Assembly: GCF_030272615.1 (NCBI RefSeq)
Contig: NC_081408.1
Span: 64,602,614-64,666,613 of the forward strand
From: Cryptomeria japonica
Taxonomy: Eukaryota; Streptophyta; Pinopsida; Cupressales; Cupressaceae
Direction: 5' to 3'
DNA: 64,000 nucleotides
Under the pieces are notes generated by a model that was not told where the DNA came from, ran no database searches, and was given only the letters and a program-made list of their open reading frames with translations. Shown in pieces: positions 1 through 11,124 of this stretch. Made by a program: the position numbers and the translations under genes. Positions within the stretch are counted from its first letter, which is position 1, and every line of letters begins with the position of its first letter.

Positions 1-952
1 TAATTTTTCTTCAGTACCAGGTCATACACCCTGGCACGTAGTTTTTTGGCACAAGGCAAAAAGAAAAAAAGTTTTTTGAAAAATCTTTTTTTATAGTGGC
101 TTTTGGAGGGTACTCCTTACCCTTGACAGTCTGGCCATTGGCTATCACCCCGACGGACTGGACCTATCAGCATGGGCCCCTTATCGGCCCCGCCGACACC
201 GCCCTGCCGGCCCCGCCCCCTGCCTACTGCTACCCCCACTGTTGGCTTCCCCTTCCCGCCGCCAGCACCCACTTCCCTGCCACCGCAGCCCACCAAAGCC
301 ATTCTCTCCACCACCTTGGTGCCTCTCACCACCACCATTTCTCTTTTCCCCTCCACCGAAGCGCTGTCAGAGCACCACCACTACCAAGCCCCTGCTAGCG
401 GACCTCCACCCTCTTGGCTTTTAAGGGGGGGTTCCTTGTTTGGCCATATCTTGTGCATACGAAGTCATTTTTTTGAAAACGAATAGGTGTCCAAAAGCTT
501 GTTCTGAGCTGGACCTTGTGGTGTTGGGTTTTTTTCTTGATTTTTCTATTTGACTGTACTTTTTTCTAGTCAAAGTCAGGACTCTTTTCTGCACTTCTGG
601 GGCCATAGAATGGGCAAACAAACTCAGCTTTTCAAAAATGAATAGGCATTGGAAAGCTATCAACATTCTCTATTAAGGTGTGTGATCTTGTTTCTCAGAA
701 GTTTCATCAGGTACATGAGATTTCAGTTTGAAGTTTTTTTGCTTATGCACTACTTCCTTCTCATTAGTATTTACTAGGGTTTGGGTTTATCTATTATGGG
801 GGGATGTTTTTTTTCTCGCTTTCTTTCAATTATATCATAAATCAAGAATACAAAAACTCTCAAAACAAACAAACCCTTCTGCATCTTCTGTTTATTCTAA
901 AAGATCACATAATTAAAAAAAACCAACAAGCAGGTGCAAGTGTAGAGTTTTC
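1..952. other. Possible Copia-A LTR/leader remnant with a C-rich insert
   Basis: No convincing gene. Bases 120-424 are strikingly C-rich in an AT-rich window and can be read as Pro/Thr/Ser-rich peptides in several frames, none resembling a known protein. A motif near 456-500 (ending GAATAGGTGTCCAAAAGCTT) recurs in variant form near 622-660, as LTR-internal repeats do. The stretch lies directly upstream of the Copia-A gag start. I found no matching copy after the pol remnant, so calling it an LTR is inference. Confidence 0.3.
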
Positions 953-1708
953 ATGGCAGATCCTTCAGTTGAGTTGTTGACATCACACAACTATCACACT
1001 TCGAAGCCATGCATCATGAGGCTTCTCTAGGCTTGAGGGTTGTGGTCTTGTTTGGATGAGTTTTAGCCTCTATTGCAGTGTCCTTATGAGCTTCTTCAGC
1101 ACAGAAACAAGATGGATGAGGCCATGGGTTTTCTCTCTTTGCATGTCTCTGATAGTCTTATGTTTCACCTTGATGAGTTGCTCACTCCTTGTGCTATGTG
1201 GTTGAAGTTTGAGTCTCTCTTCGAGAGGGTTAATGAGATTCAGGAATTACAGATTGAGGCTGAGTTGGTTTCATTGTCACTTGATTCCTTTCCCACCATG
1301 GAGGATTTTTTGAAAAAGTTCAAGACTACCAGATCTGTTCTTTAGGTATGTGGCAAGATCAAGACAGACATAGAGTGCATTCACTTGATTCTTTCGAAGA
1401 TTTAGGGTCATTTTCAGTTTTTTGCCTCTCCTTTCTACTCCACCATGGATGGCTTGGGTTCTTGTTTCACCATGCCTACCTTTGATATCTTTTGTGAGTG
1501 TTTTTCTCATGAGCAGTCTCATGTTTCTCAACTAGATACACTCTCAAGGTCCAAGAACAAAGCATTGGTTGCTCAGCCCTCTAAGGAGAAAGAAAAGCAA
1601 AAACTGAAGCCAAAGAAGACTTATGTAGGAAGTGAGCATTCCTCCAAGCCCCCTCCTAAGTCTGATTCTAAACCACCATTTCCTTTGAAACATGGGAAAT
1701 ATTCATAG
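953..1708 (+). pseudogene. gag: Copia-A gag remnant
   Basis: Capsid-type polyprotein of a Ty1/copia element. It opens at an ATG (MADPSVELLTSHNY...), the usual context of copia gag starts. The middle (1073-1345) fits the UBN2-type gag domain, with its spaced leucines and the LFERVNEIQELQIEAEL helix. The frame continues after stops at 1028 and 1343 into a Ser/Lys-rich tail that precedes the zinc knuckle. Start, domain and tail share one frame, so the gene has been broken by stop codons rather than indels. Not functional. Confidence 0.7.
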
Positions 1709-2179
1709 TTTGGTGAGTCTTCCTCCAAGACTAAGAAGAAATTAGATGACACTTGTAGTTTTTGTGGCAAGGAAGGAAATCCAATTTCTAGGTGTTGGAA
1801 ACTCTTAGAGGCTTTAGAGGAAGACATGCAGCAGCATCACATCTCCTCACCTTAAGCATCTTCTCCTTCCATAGGAAAAGGTAATGCTCTCACTAGTCGA
1901 TCTTTGACCTATGGGTCCACATGGATACTAGATTCTTGTGCTTCTCACCATATGACTCACACTCCGTAGTTGGTTACTTCTCTTGCCTCTTGTGGTACTT
2001 CACAGATTGCAGTGGGTGACTCAGTTCAACTTTCAGTCTTGGGTTTAGAATCTATCTCTTTGGATGGGGGTACTCTATATAATGTTCTAGTTGTCCCTGA
2101 CATCTCAACGAACCTCCTGTCCATTTATTAGATTTGACATTCTAGCTCTAGTAAGACAATTGAGTTCTCACCATATGAT
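1709..2179 (+). pseudogene. pol: Copia-A zinc knuckle and protease remnant
   Basis: It continues the gag frame. A CCHC-type knuckle lies near 1756-1797 (CSFCGKEGNPISRC), with the histidine replaced by asparagine. The protease follows: WILDSCASHHMTH near 1924-1962 matches the copia motif with DSG changed to DSC. The downstream hydrophobic NVLVVPDISTNLLSI block is typical just before the GAG-pre-integrase domain. Several in-frame stops are present (for example TAG near 1968 and 2130). Not functional. Confidence 0.7.
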
Positions 2180-3075
2180 GTGGTTATTCAGGACCTCCAT
2201 GACTCTAATTTGGTTGTGGCTATTGGGAGTGTTGATACTGCATCTCATCTGTATAGATTTGATGGATTTGAGCTCTCTACAGGTGCAAGTTCATCTCTTA
2301 TAGCACATGAAGATTCAGTGAGTAATCTTTGGCATGAGTGCTTGGGCCATGTCAATTACAAATATCTTCAATAGATGAGTACACAGGCACTTATTCTTGG
2401 GCTTCCATAGATTTCCTACACTAATGGTATTTGTCATCATTGTGTGCATGACAAGCATCACAGAGATCCCTTTCTGAAAGAAAGAGCACCTCGTTCTTTG
2501 GCACCCTTGGAGTTGACTCACAGTGATCTCATGTCATTTCCCACTCCTTTTTCTTGGGCCAAGTGTGTACTCACTTTTATTGATGACTTCTCTAGATGCA
2601 CATGGGTGTACTTTCTTAAGTACAAGTCTGATGTCTTTGATTCATTTCAAATCTTCAAGACATTTGAAGAGAAGCAGTCTGGTTGTTCTATTCAGTGGAT
2701 ACGTATAGATAATGGGGGGAGTATGTGAATCAGGGTTTTAGAGATTTTGGTACTAAGCATGGTTTGCAGCATTAGTTTACTATTGCCTACACCCCTCAAT
2801 AGAATGGTGTCATTGAACACAAGATTAAAAATTTACGGGAGATGGCAAATTGTATGATTTAGTCCAGGTCCATGGATTCATCTTTCTAGGTTGAGGCAGT
2901 CAATTGTGCCAACCATATTTAGAATTTGATGCCTCACAAGGTGATTTGACATATGACTCCTAAGGAGGCTTGGTCTCATGACAAGCTTGATGTTTCTTTT
3001 TTCTGAGTGTTTGGTAGTGAGGCATGGGCTTTTATTCTTGTTGCTCAGAGGAAAGCCATGGAGCGGAAGAGCTGA
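2180..3075 (+). pseudogene. pol: Copia-A integrase remnant
   Basis: The zinc-binding N-terminus is recognisable as WHECLGHVNYKYLQ (about 2331-2372) followed by CHHC. The catalytic core reads LTHSDLMSF...FIDDFSRCTWVYF, giving the first Asp, and then RIDNGG, giving the second. An extra G near 2714 shifts the frame. Beyond it, YTPQQNGVIEH keeps the region of the catalytic Glu, with a stop replacing one Gln codon. Many stops follow (FWVEA, FRVFG regions). Retroelement integrase inserts the cDNA; this copy is dead. Confidence 0.75.
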
Positions 3076-4910
3076 CCCCTAATTTTGTTGGCTACTATGA
3101 GGATGTTAAGGCATTCAGGTTGTTTGGTCCTATTTCGATGGGATGTTCAATTTGATGAGCGCCTTCCCACAGTGGATACCCTAACTCTACTATCTACTCC
3201 TCTACCTACTCCTCCCACTACATCTATTCAGGATTATTTTGAGGATGATTCTGATGACGGTGCTGATGATCCGCCATCCCCACCTCCACCTACTCCACCT
3301 CAGATGCCCAAGTGGGCTCGCTTTACTATTGAGGCAGCAGGTTCTATGGCAGTGATCCTTCAGATACTCATCGCACCTGTTCTCATACTATGGGTTCTAG
3401 TCTTTTGAGTCATGTCATTTCAGATGATCCTCAAAAGTTTTCAGAGGCTACAAGACACCCTGAGTGGGGTTGTGCTATGGAGGAGGAGTATTCTTCTTTG
3501 ATGAGGAATCATACTTGGGATCTTTGTCCTCTTCCTAAGGGCAGAAAGATGGTTAGGTGTCGCTAGTTGTATCGCACTAAGTATGTTGCTGATGGTTCAA
3601 TTGATAAGTACAAATAACGTCTTGTTGTGAAGGGTTTCTCATAGGTTGAGGGTATTGATTACTCCAAGACCTTTGCTCCTATCACCAAGATTAATTCTAT
3701 TCACTTTGTACTATCTCTTGTAGCTTCTTGCGGATGGCCCATTTTTTAGATGGATGTGAAGAGTGCCCTCTTGCATGGGGACCTACAACAAGAAATCTAC
3801 ATGGAGCAGCCTCAGGGATTTGTGTAGGACAGCTCTTTGGTTTGCAAACTTTGGCGTTCATTATATGGTCTTAAACATGCCCCTCTGGCTTGGTATGAGA
3901 AGATGGATTCTTTCTTTCTCTCAACTAGTTTCACCCACAGTCATTCTAATCACACTATGTATATTTAGCTTCTTGAGGGTTAGATCTTGATTCTTTTGCT
4001 ATATGTTGATGATCTCCTCATCACAAGTATCTCATCCTCTATGATTAAACATATTCAGTGATCCTTGATGGACCAGTTTGAGATGACAGATCTCAATCTT
4101 CTAAACTATTTCCTTGGTCTTCAGGTGATTCAATCTTTTGATGTGATCTACATTTATTGCAAGCCTGCTCACACTCCTTTTCAGTCAGGGGTTGTTTTGA
4201 TTACTACTTGTCCCACTCCTTCAGTAGATTCTACACTTTACAGGTAGTTGGTTGGCAGTTTGTTGTACCTGACTCACACCCATCTTGATCTTTCCTTTAT
4301 GGTTGGCCTTGTCTCTTGAGTCTCCCATGGTCCTCATGAGAGTCATTGGAAATCTAGCAAATGTATTTTGTGGTACAATTAGGGCTTTATTTCTCATGGC
4401 ATTCACTACACATTAGGGGAACCTCACATTGTTGGCTACACTAACTCAAATTGGGCTGGTGATGTCACTGATCGAAAGTCTACTTCTGGCTTTATTTTCT
4501 ATCTTGGCTCTAGTCCTATCACATGGTCTTGCAAGAAGCAGAATACTCATGCATTATCATCTACAGAGGCTGAGTACCAAGCTGCTCTGCTCACCAGTCA
4601 GGAGATCTTATGGCTTTGATAATTGATGATTGAGTTTGGTTTTCCTCATGATAGTCCCACTATTCTTTGGTGTGACAATCAAAGTTCTATTCATATTTCT
4701 TACAACCCAGTAGAGCATCAGTAGACAAAACACATTGAGCTTCACATGCATTTTATCTGCCAGTTGATTTAGGATGGTTCTCTCATTCTGGAGTACATTC
4801 CCACTGCCAAGCAGGTTGTAGACATCTTCATGAAACACTTTGCATTGTTGTGCTATCTTCAATTGTGCTCTATGCTTGGGGTGAAGGAAGTTGTCCTTGG
4901 GGGCTCTTTA
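3076..4910 (+). pseudogene. pol: Copia-A reverse transcriptase and RNase H remnant
   Basis: It begins with an acidic, proline-rich linker (about 3225-3300), the usual spacer between copia integrase and RT. RT motifs follow: HPEWGCAMEEEYSSL (3453 on), YRTKYVADGSIDKYK, GIDYSKTFAPITKINSI, MDVKSALLHGDL, and the catalytic LLYVDDLLITS near 3994-4026. RNase H runs from about 4430 (GYTNSNWAGDVTDRKSTSGF, SSTEAEYQA) to a C-terminal KQVVDIFMKH-like block near 4840. Stops and frameshifts are numerous. The YVDDLL signature separates it from the SIRE-like copies elsewhere in the window (FVDDIIF). Confidence 0.8.
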
Positions 4911-5838
4911 TGAGGGCTTCCTTCCTTCTTCTTCTTTTAGCATGTTCTTTTATCTCTTTTTGGAGAGGAGTTTTTTCCCACTGGGTTTTCTCCTTTTTCT
5001 CCGTTTCATAGAGATTTCATTGTATTTGGGTACTTGATAAGGCCTTGTTGTCAGGACCGATCTTTCCTACTTTCAGTAGTTGTTCTAGGTTTTAGCTTCT
5101 CCCTAATTCTATCTTAACATGGTGTGTTAGAGTAATCGATTCTTTACTTGATTAATTAAACAACATTTGTTTAATTCTTTAAGTTTCCTATTATCTCTTT
5201 TTACACTTAAGCTAACATTAGGTGCATAATAATTAATTATTTTATTATTTATTATGTGCAAGCCTAGGTTTTCCCTTTTAGGGTTTCTTGACCTATTAGA
5301 GGTTAATTTTCTTTTTCCTTGTATTATTATCACATTACACATTTTGTGAATATTGAGGTCTCATCCTTTTGAGCATATTTTTTATGTATTTCTTTTTTTG
5401 TTATTTGCTTCATTTCTTCTCCTTGTAACAGGTTATTCAGCTTGGAGAGATCTTTAGGCTCCCATGGTGTTGTATTTCTCAACTCTCACATAATAAAAAT
5501 ATATATACTACGATTTAATGTATGATATTAAAGTATAATATATTAATTATTAAAAGGAGATGATTTTTGCAAGAGCAAGATGCTAGGATTTTAGAAGGTG
5601 AAGGATCTGTAGGGGAGGATGTCAATGATGAGGGGGGGTCTAGAAAAAGACTATTAGGTCATACTTTTTATATCCTCTCCTCTTCAACATTCAGCTAGAT
5701 GGTTGGCTCTTGTCTTGTGGTGTGTGTTTGTGTTGTTTGGTGTCTATCCTTTGTGGAGGATACATTTTTTGTACCCCTAGCTTTATTGTCTAAATGCTTT
5801 AGGCATTTTGCTTGTTCTTTATTTCTACCAAAGAAAGG
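4911..5838. other. AT-rich region after Copia-A, unassigned
   Basis: No gene. Around 5114-5131 the string AACATGGTGTGTTAGAG resembles a decayed copia primer site (normally TGGTATCAGAG), so 5040-5490 may contain LTR pieces. I could not pair it with a second copy. Bases 5540-5838 form the left flank of TRG-1 and contain nothing I recognise. Confidence 0.3.
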
Positions 5839-5843
5839 AGTGT

Positions 5844-7004
5844 TGATGAATACTAAGAGGGGAGGGTGAATTAGTATGCCAAAAATATTTGCACTAAAAC
5901 ACTTACATAGTCTAAAGATAAACCGGTAAAGCAGTCTGACAATCAAACCGGTTACCACACATGCAAACAAAAATGTGAATAAAACATTCACCCACAAAAG
6001 CAATACAACCATAACACAAGATATTTGACGTGGAAAACCAACTGGGAAAAACCAAGGTGAGATGGAACTCACAAGTCACTATCTGCAGAATAGAAACCAG
6101 ACCGGTTAAGGTCTTACAATGTTCTTCACTAGAATAGATCCTGTTAGGAATCTCAATCTCTGTTAGGAGATGAGTCCGATTAAAGACTACCTTGTTAGAG
6201 GATTTTAGATTCACATGTGTGAACCACCTTGTTAGAGGATTTTACAAAGGCTTTGAGGCCTACCTGGTTAGGGGCTACAAACTTGTTAAAGATGTGAGTA
6301 ATCAACAAGTGTTTGATCTATCTAATAGCACAAACTACTTGGTTAGATCCAGTATTGCTCACAGCTAATGCATTCCAGCATTACTTTAGTCTTCTCTATC
6401 TCCCTCTCAGTTACAACTTGATCTTCTAAGATAAGATCGCTCCTCCAACAACTCAACATCCACCTTAAACCCTAGCTCAACATTAACCCTTTTTGCAACA
6501 ACATAAAACCCTAGACATGATGTCCTTTTAAAGGAATCTGATTTCATGTCGGTCCAATAGGATTGCTTTACAATTTCCTAGGTTCAATGAACCTAGATAT
6601 ACTTAGTAACATGACAAAGGAATCACCGTTAATGTGTCAGCACCATCAAACAATCAGTGGATTGGTAACTCATCACAAAATGTCGGTTGGTAACTCATCA
6701 CAGAGTGTTATCGGTTCATATAAAATACTGGTTGCCAGTTTGACAAAAATGAAGATTGGTAAGAATGTGTTGTGCCACTTTGTTCCCTTGTACCGCTTGT
6801 GATCTGTGAACCGCTTGGGGTCAACATGCTGCTTCAGACCGAGGAACACATTCTGTAAAATCGCCACTAGTCTAGAGACTAGTATACAACATACCGGTGG
6901 GAACAAATACCGGTTGAGCATAAACTCATACATATAAAGGGGATCTCAATACAAGTGTGTGTCCATCAATGACAATCACAACATAAACCACAAAAATGCC
7001 AACA
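5844..7004 (-). repeat. TRG-1 3' LTR
   Basis: 1,161 bp, the partner of 12453-13575. It is 38 bp longer because a unit near 6190-6245 ending in the repeated CCTTGTTAGAGGATTTTA is present twice, whereas the partner has one. Either a short duplication here or a recombinational loss in the other LTR explains the difference. Confidence 0.92.
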
Positions 7005-7005
7005 A

Positions 7006-7350
7006 TCTCCCCCTTTGGCATTGATGGCAACACTTAGGAAAATAAAATTTTGACATCTAAGTGTTTTACAACAAAAAAACTTGCCATTAACAAAATTGCT
7101 CCCCCTGAGCATATACACTATCCCTTAATCAACAGAGTGTATAGCAATTTTGCATTTAGAGCATAATCATCAGAGCATATAGCATATATCATAGCATATA
7201 TCAAAATTTCAAAACAGATACTTCTCCCTTTGATATGCTTCTCCCCTGATATATCAAAATTTCAAAATTTAAAACCATATACTTCTCCCCCTTTGCCAAC
7301 AATGACAAAGTGCTACTAAAAAACCAGTTTCCATATATATATAAAAGAGT
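7006..7350 (-). other. TRG-1 3' UTR with two polypurine tracts
   Basis: On the minus strand the 3' UTR contains AAAGGGGGAGA twice: at 7294-7284 and, next to the LTR, at 7016-7006. The LTR-proximal one is the expected plus-strand primer. The distal one is preceded by CATTGTTGGC, like its counterparts in Copia-B, C, E and F. No coding signal in the remainder. Confidence 0.8.
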
Positions 7351-10300
7351 TTATGACAATAATGAATAATACTTGTCAAAAACCGCTTTATAGTCTTGCA
7401 AAAATTGTTTCATGGAAAGAGACCAGGACTCAAGTAGGGAGGTTGCCACTTCCTTCTCTGTCTACATTTGTGATACCTATTCCTCCATGGCATCTATTGT
7501 GCTCAGTTCTTGTGTGACTGTCAAGGCATCCAGGTTCAGATAGCATTTCTAGATAATTTGCAATTGTGGAAGTAATACCAGTTGAAGCTCCTACAAATCC
7601 CTAGACCTTGTGCTGATCTCTTGCTCCATCTTGGCTAGCTGGATCGTGAACCGGTGAACGGTTTGCCCATATTCTGCAAAGGAGTCGTAAGGAGTCTTGA
7701 ATGTGCTCAAGTAGGACTGTAAGTCCATTTGAAGCTATTGCTTCTTGGCTAGCACATCATCACAGAATAGATGAGGTTGATAGATTTTGCTAAGTAGCAA
7801 GTTTCCCTCATCCAAGGCACTCCTTATGTCCTTTTGATCCTTTAGCAGTTCAGTCCTAAGCTCATTTAATTTCATCACAAGAGCAACATTAAGAGCCTTT
7901 TCATGCTCTTTCTTTACATTGGCCTCTACTGCTTCTTCTAGACCCTACACCTGATCATCCACTATAGTGCACAGAAGTTTGAGTTGTGCTAGTGATGAAT
8001 CAGTGTCAGGAAGATTAGTACCGGGAATTAAACCGATAAGTGTGTCTAAAGCTGCTTGAATGATGTCCTGTTCCTTTTTCTTGCAAATGATCTCAAGGCG
8101 CTCTTGAGCAACCTTTATGCTCTGCATAAGCTCTGACTCACTTGCAGATTGGAGATCAATAGGACTAGAGAGATCAACTGGTGAGGGTTGATTTTCGGTT
8201 GCCTTCGGAGTCTCCACCTGAGAGCTTTTTGTCACTTCTTGTTCCTTGGCTTCTTCAGCTTTTTTCTTTTCTGCTTCTCTTCTCTTCTCTTCTCCCTTGT
8301 CTTCCTCTTCCTTTTTCTTCTCCTCTACTCTCCTCTTTTTCTCTTCATTTTCTTCTTCTTCCCTCTTCTTCTTCTCTTCCTCTTCCTTTTTCTTCTTCTC
8401 TTCCTCTTCCTTCTTCTTCTTCTCCTCTTCTTTCTTCTTCTTTTCTTCCTCTTCCTTCTTCCTTCTTTTCTTCTTCTTCCTTCTTCTTCTTTTCTTCCTT
8501 GTCCTCTTCTTCTTTCTTCTTCCTTTCTTCTTCTTGCTTCTTCTTCTCTTCATCTTTTCTTTTCTCCTCTTCCTCTTTTCTCTTCTCTTCCTCTTTTTTC
8601 TATTTCTCATCTTCATCCTTCTTCTTTTTCTCTTCCTGTTCTTTTGCCACTTGTTGTGTGTCCATAGCTTGTTCACCACCCCGATCAGCATGTTGCCCCT
8701 ATTCAGTACCCTTAGAAGGTATGTCTTGAGTGACATCTTCTACATCCAGGGCATTGACATCGATAGTGTCGATTGGTTCTTCCACCAGGTTTCTTTCCTC
8801 ATCAAAAACCTCATCCGGTTTGGAAATAACCAGTTCCTTTTCTGCTTGGAGGTTGGCCATTCATGCTTTGTGAGAACTGATAGCATGGGCCATGTGCTGA
8901 TGTGTATCTTTTTCTACATCATCAACTTTCCCCTCCAACAACTAGAGTCTTCTTCTCCTTGTGAAGAAGAGACCTTTATTTTGATCCAATACATCAAACA
9001 ATTCTGAATTTGAGAGTTCAGGGAAGTATTGTGCAAAAACTTTCTCCCTAATCTCCTATTCCTTTTCAATGGCAATGCACCATTTGTTATCCAATGCTTT
9101 AAATAATGAATCCAGTGTCTGAGATTTAATCTCTGATGGTGACTGGTCATTTTTACGCAAATAAAGAATGATTTCCTATAGTACTTCATCTTTTTCCTCA
9201 CTATTGAATTCATCATAATAATATATTAAATCATGAAGTAACTTTCTCCTAATACTCTTTACTGTTCTTTGACAATGTGTCAAAGGTTTGTAAGAGGAGA
9301 TATCTATATTTATTGGTGTGAATGTTGCCGGTTCATTCTTCTTCATCTTCTTGGTCTGTCTAGCCTTCTTTGGTTGTTCATCAGACTCGGTTTCTTCAGA
9401 GTCTGATTCATTTGCCTTAGTCTTCCTCTTCCTTTCGAAGACTTTTGCCGGTGTTACCTCTGGTTTCTTCTTTGTCAGTGACCGCTTGGTCACTCTTGAG
9501 TCGTAGTGGTAGCTAGTGCTGATGCTGCAGGCACTACCTTAGCTTTCTTAGCTACTGGTTCTTTTCCCTTCTTCACCGATGGTTCTTCAACCAGTGCGAT
9601 CCTCTCCAAGTAGGTTCTGGTTCTCTTAGCCTTTGGATCAAGAGGTGAGGCAATAAGGGTTGAAGCATACCCTTCCAGCATGTCAAACATGACCTCATAG
9701 CCCATAGGCTCCACTTCCTCCATTCTAGGCTCAACACCCTCCATTAGACATTTGTCCACTTGAATAGTGAAATAGATGTCATCTTCATATTTCTTCACTA
9801 TGTCACCTGAGATTCGCACCCTCTGACTCATCTTTCTTCTGAACTCATCAAAGTATTTGTTTAGTACCTCAGGGTAGCTGGTTCCAATGGCTTGCACACT
9901 TTCCTTTATCTGCTTGGTTACTGGTTGGTTAGGCGACCACTGGACATCTCCTACACCCGGAAAGTAGCCTTGGAAATAGAAAAACAACCCTACCAATAGT
10001 TGTCCAAACTTAAATCTCAGTGTCCTTTTTGATTGCCTTAAGATTTAACAAGAGTTGCCTTTGCATACTAATGCATATGTCAAATGATTTATCCTCTTTA
10101 ATCATCCGGTAAGTGGCATTTACTACTGTAGTAGATACAAAATTAATCCTGCTGGCTGAGAATCTTTTGTAGCCTATCACGATGCAGGCATATTTCACCA
10201 GTTCATCCTTGATAGGATTAACTGTCATACCTCGTGAATCACTTGTCGAACCAGTGAGCTTGGTCATTTCCATTTTTATTACTATGTGTTGCAGAAACCG

Positions 10301-10701
10301 GTGACTACATGAATTGCCTCAGGCATGATATCATGCATTCTCTCTTAGTACATCTTGTCACCATGGACTCTACTCAAGATGATCCTGATGTGATCCTCTG
10401 TGGAGTCTTCTAGAAAATATACTGCATTATGGAGTTTCTTCTTCTCTAAGATACTGAACTCTCATTTGATCTTTTTGTCCTTGCCACAAAATAGACCTAA
10501 CTGAGTGTGAATAGCTAAAGACCCTAGGTCTTCTATTTTACAATCAATATAATCAGAAATTCCTTCTTCGACTATGACTCCAGCTGGAACTTGTGATAAA
10601 GTATTATATTTGGCCTTCCTCTGAATAAAACTTTTCGACTCTATAGATGTACTTGAACTGGTATGAGATGCGGAATCCATTTTAGAGTATTTCAAGAACA
10701 C
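7351..10701 (-). pseudogene. TRG-1 ORF2, unknown function, conserved in TRG-2
   Basis: A second coding region of about 1,100 codons, on the same strand as gag. It starts at ATG 10701 (MDSASHTSSS...) and runs through several frameshifts and stops: open segments are 10701-10462, 10273-10010, 9996-9490, 9493-9176 and 8736-7945. It then continues with stops to a TAA at 7351. The N-terminal third is a folded-looking domain with blocks SRINFVSTTVVNATYRMIKE (about 10160-10101) and GDVQWSPNQPVTKQIKES (about 9951-9898). TRG-2 has recognisable counterparts of both. A basic KKGKEPVAKKAKVV stretch and KKARQTKKMKK near 9350 could be nuclear localisation signals. The C-terminal third is extremely Lys/Glu-rich, then a coiled coil. 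I recognise no domain family; it has no RT, integrase or protease motif. Confidence 0.7.
8268..8645 (-). repeat. Polypurine/polypyrimidine tract encoding the Lys/Glu-rich part of ORF2
   Basis: About 380 bp almost purely pyrimidine on the plus strand, made of TTC/CTT/CTC triplets. On the minus strand it encodes runs of KKKEEE. It behaves like an expanded, interrupted GAA/GAG microsatellite. The plus-strand frames are artefacts rich in Ser/Phe/Leu. Long mirror-like purine tracts of this sort can form triplex (H-DNA). Confidence 0.85.
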
Positions 10702-11124
10702 GAAAAATACCTTTCAAATGTGAATTTAGGGCTTCCAGATTCTGCTTCACTTCGCTCTCTGTTGGATGCCAAATCACCGCTTTGAGTTCTCCACTACCGC
10801 TTGCAAACTAAATTTGAATCTCTTTCAAGGTTATCCAATTTCTTGAAATCTAAGCTCAAATCGCCTTTTCTTCACTCTGCACTTGAAAACTTTTCTTCGC
10901 TCGAAAATACATAGTGAGAAATGATTTGAAAAATTGCATTTATACATGTCTCTTACCTACCATCATTAATGCTCCTCTATTAGGGCATAAACCCTAATTT
11001 GCCTTTGTACCATTTCTGGTCTTTTGCCAAGCAACAGGTATCACATACTGGTTAAGGTCTTTTACCATTGTCAACTGGGGGTTTGAAAGCATTTCGCCAT
11101 TTGCTCCCCCTAAGCCTTTGAGGC
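10702..11124. other. TRG-1 spacer between gag and ORF2
   Basis: About 420 bp with no coding signal in any frame. It separates the gag stop from the ORF2 ATG on the minus strand. I see nothing specific. A splice acceptor or internal ribosome entry element for ORF2 would have to lie here, but none is evident. Confidence 0.4.

Noticed and set aside
5121-5490. Possible solo LTR (TGTTAGAG...CTCACA)
   Set aside because: No target duplication, no second copy and no clear edge; kept only as unassigned.
8181-9007. Long plus-strand frames rich in Ser, Phe and Leu
   Set aside because: Antisense shadows of the Lys/Glu-rich purine tract of TRG-1 ORF2.
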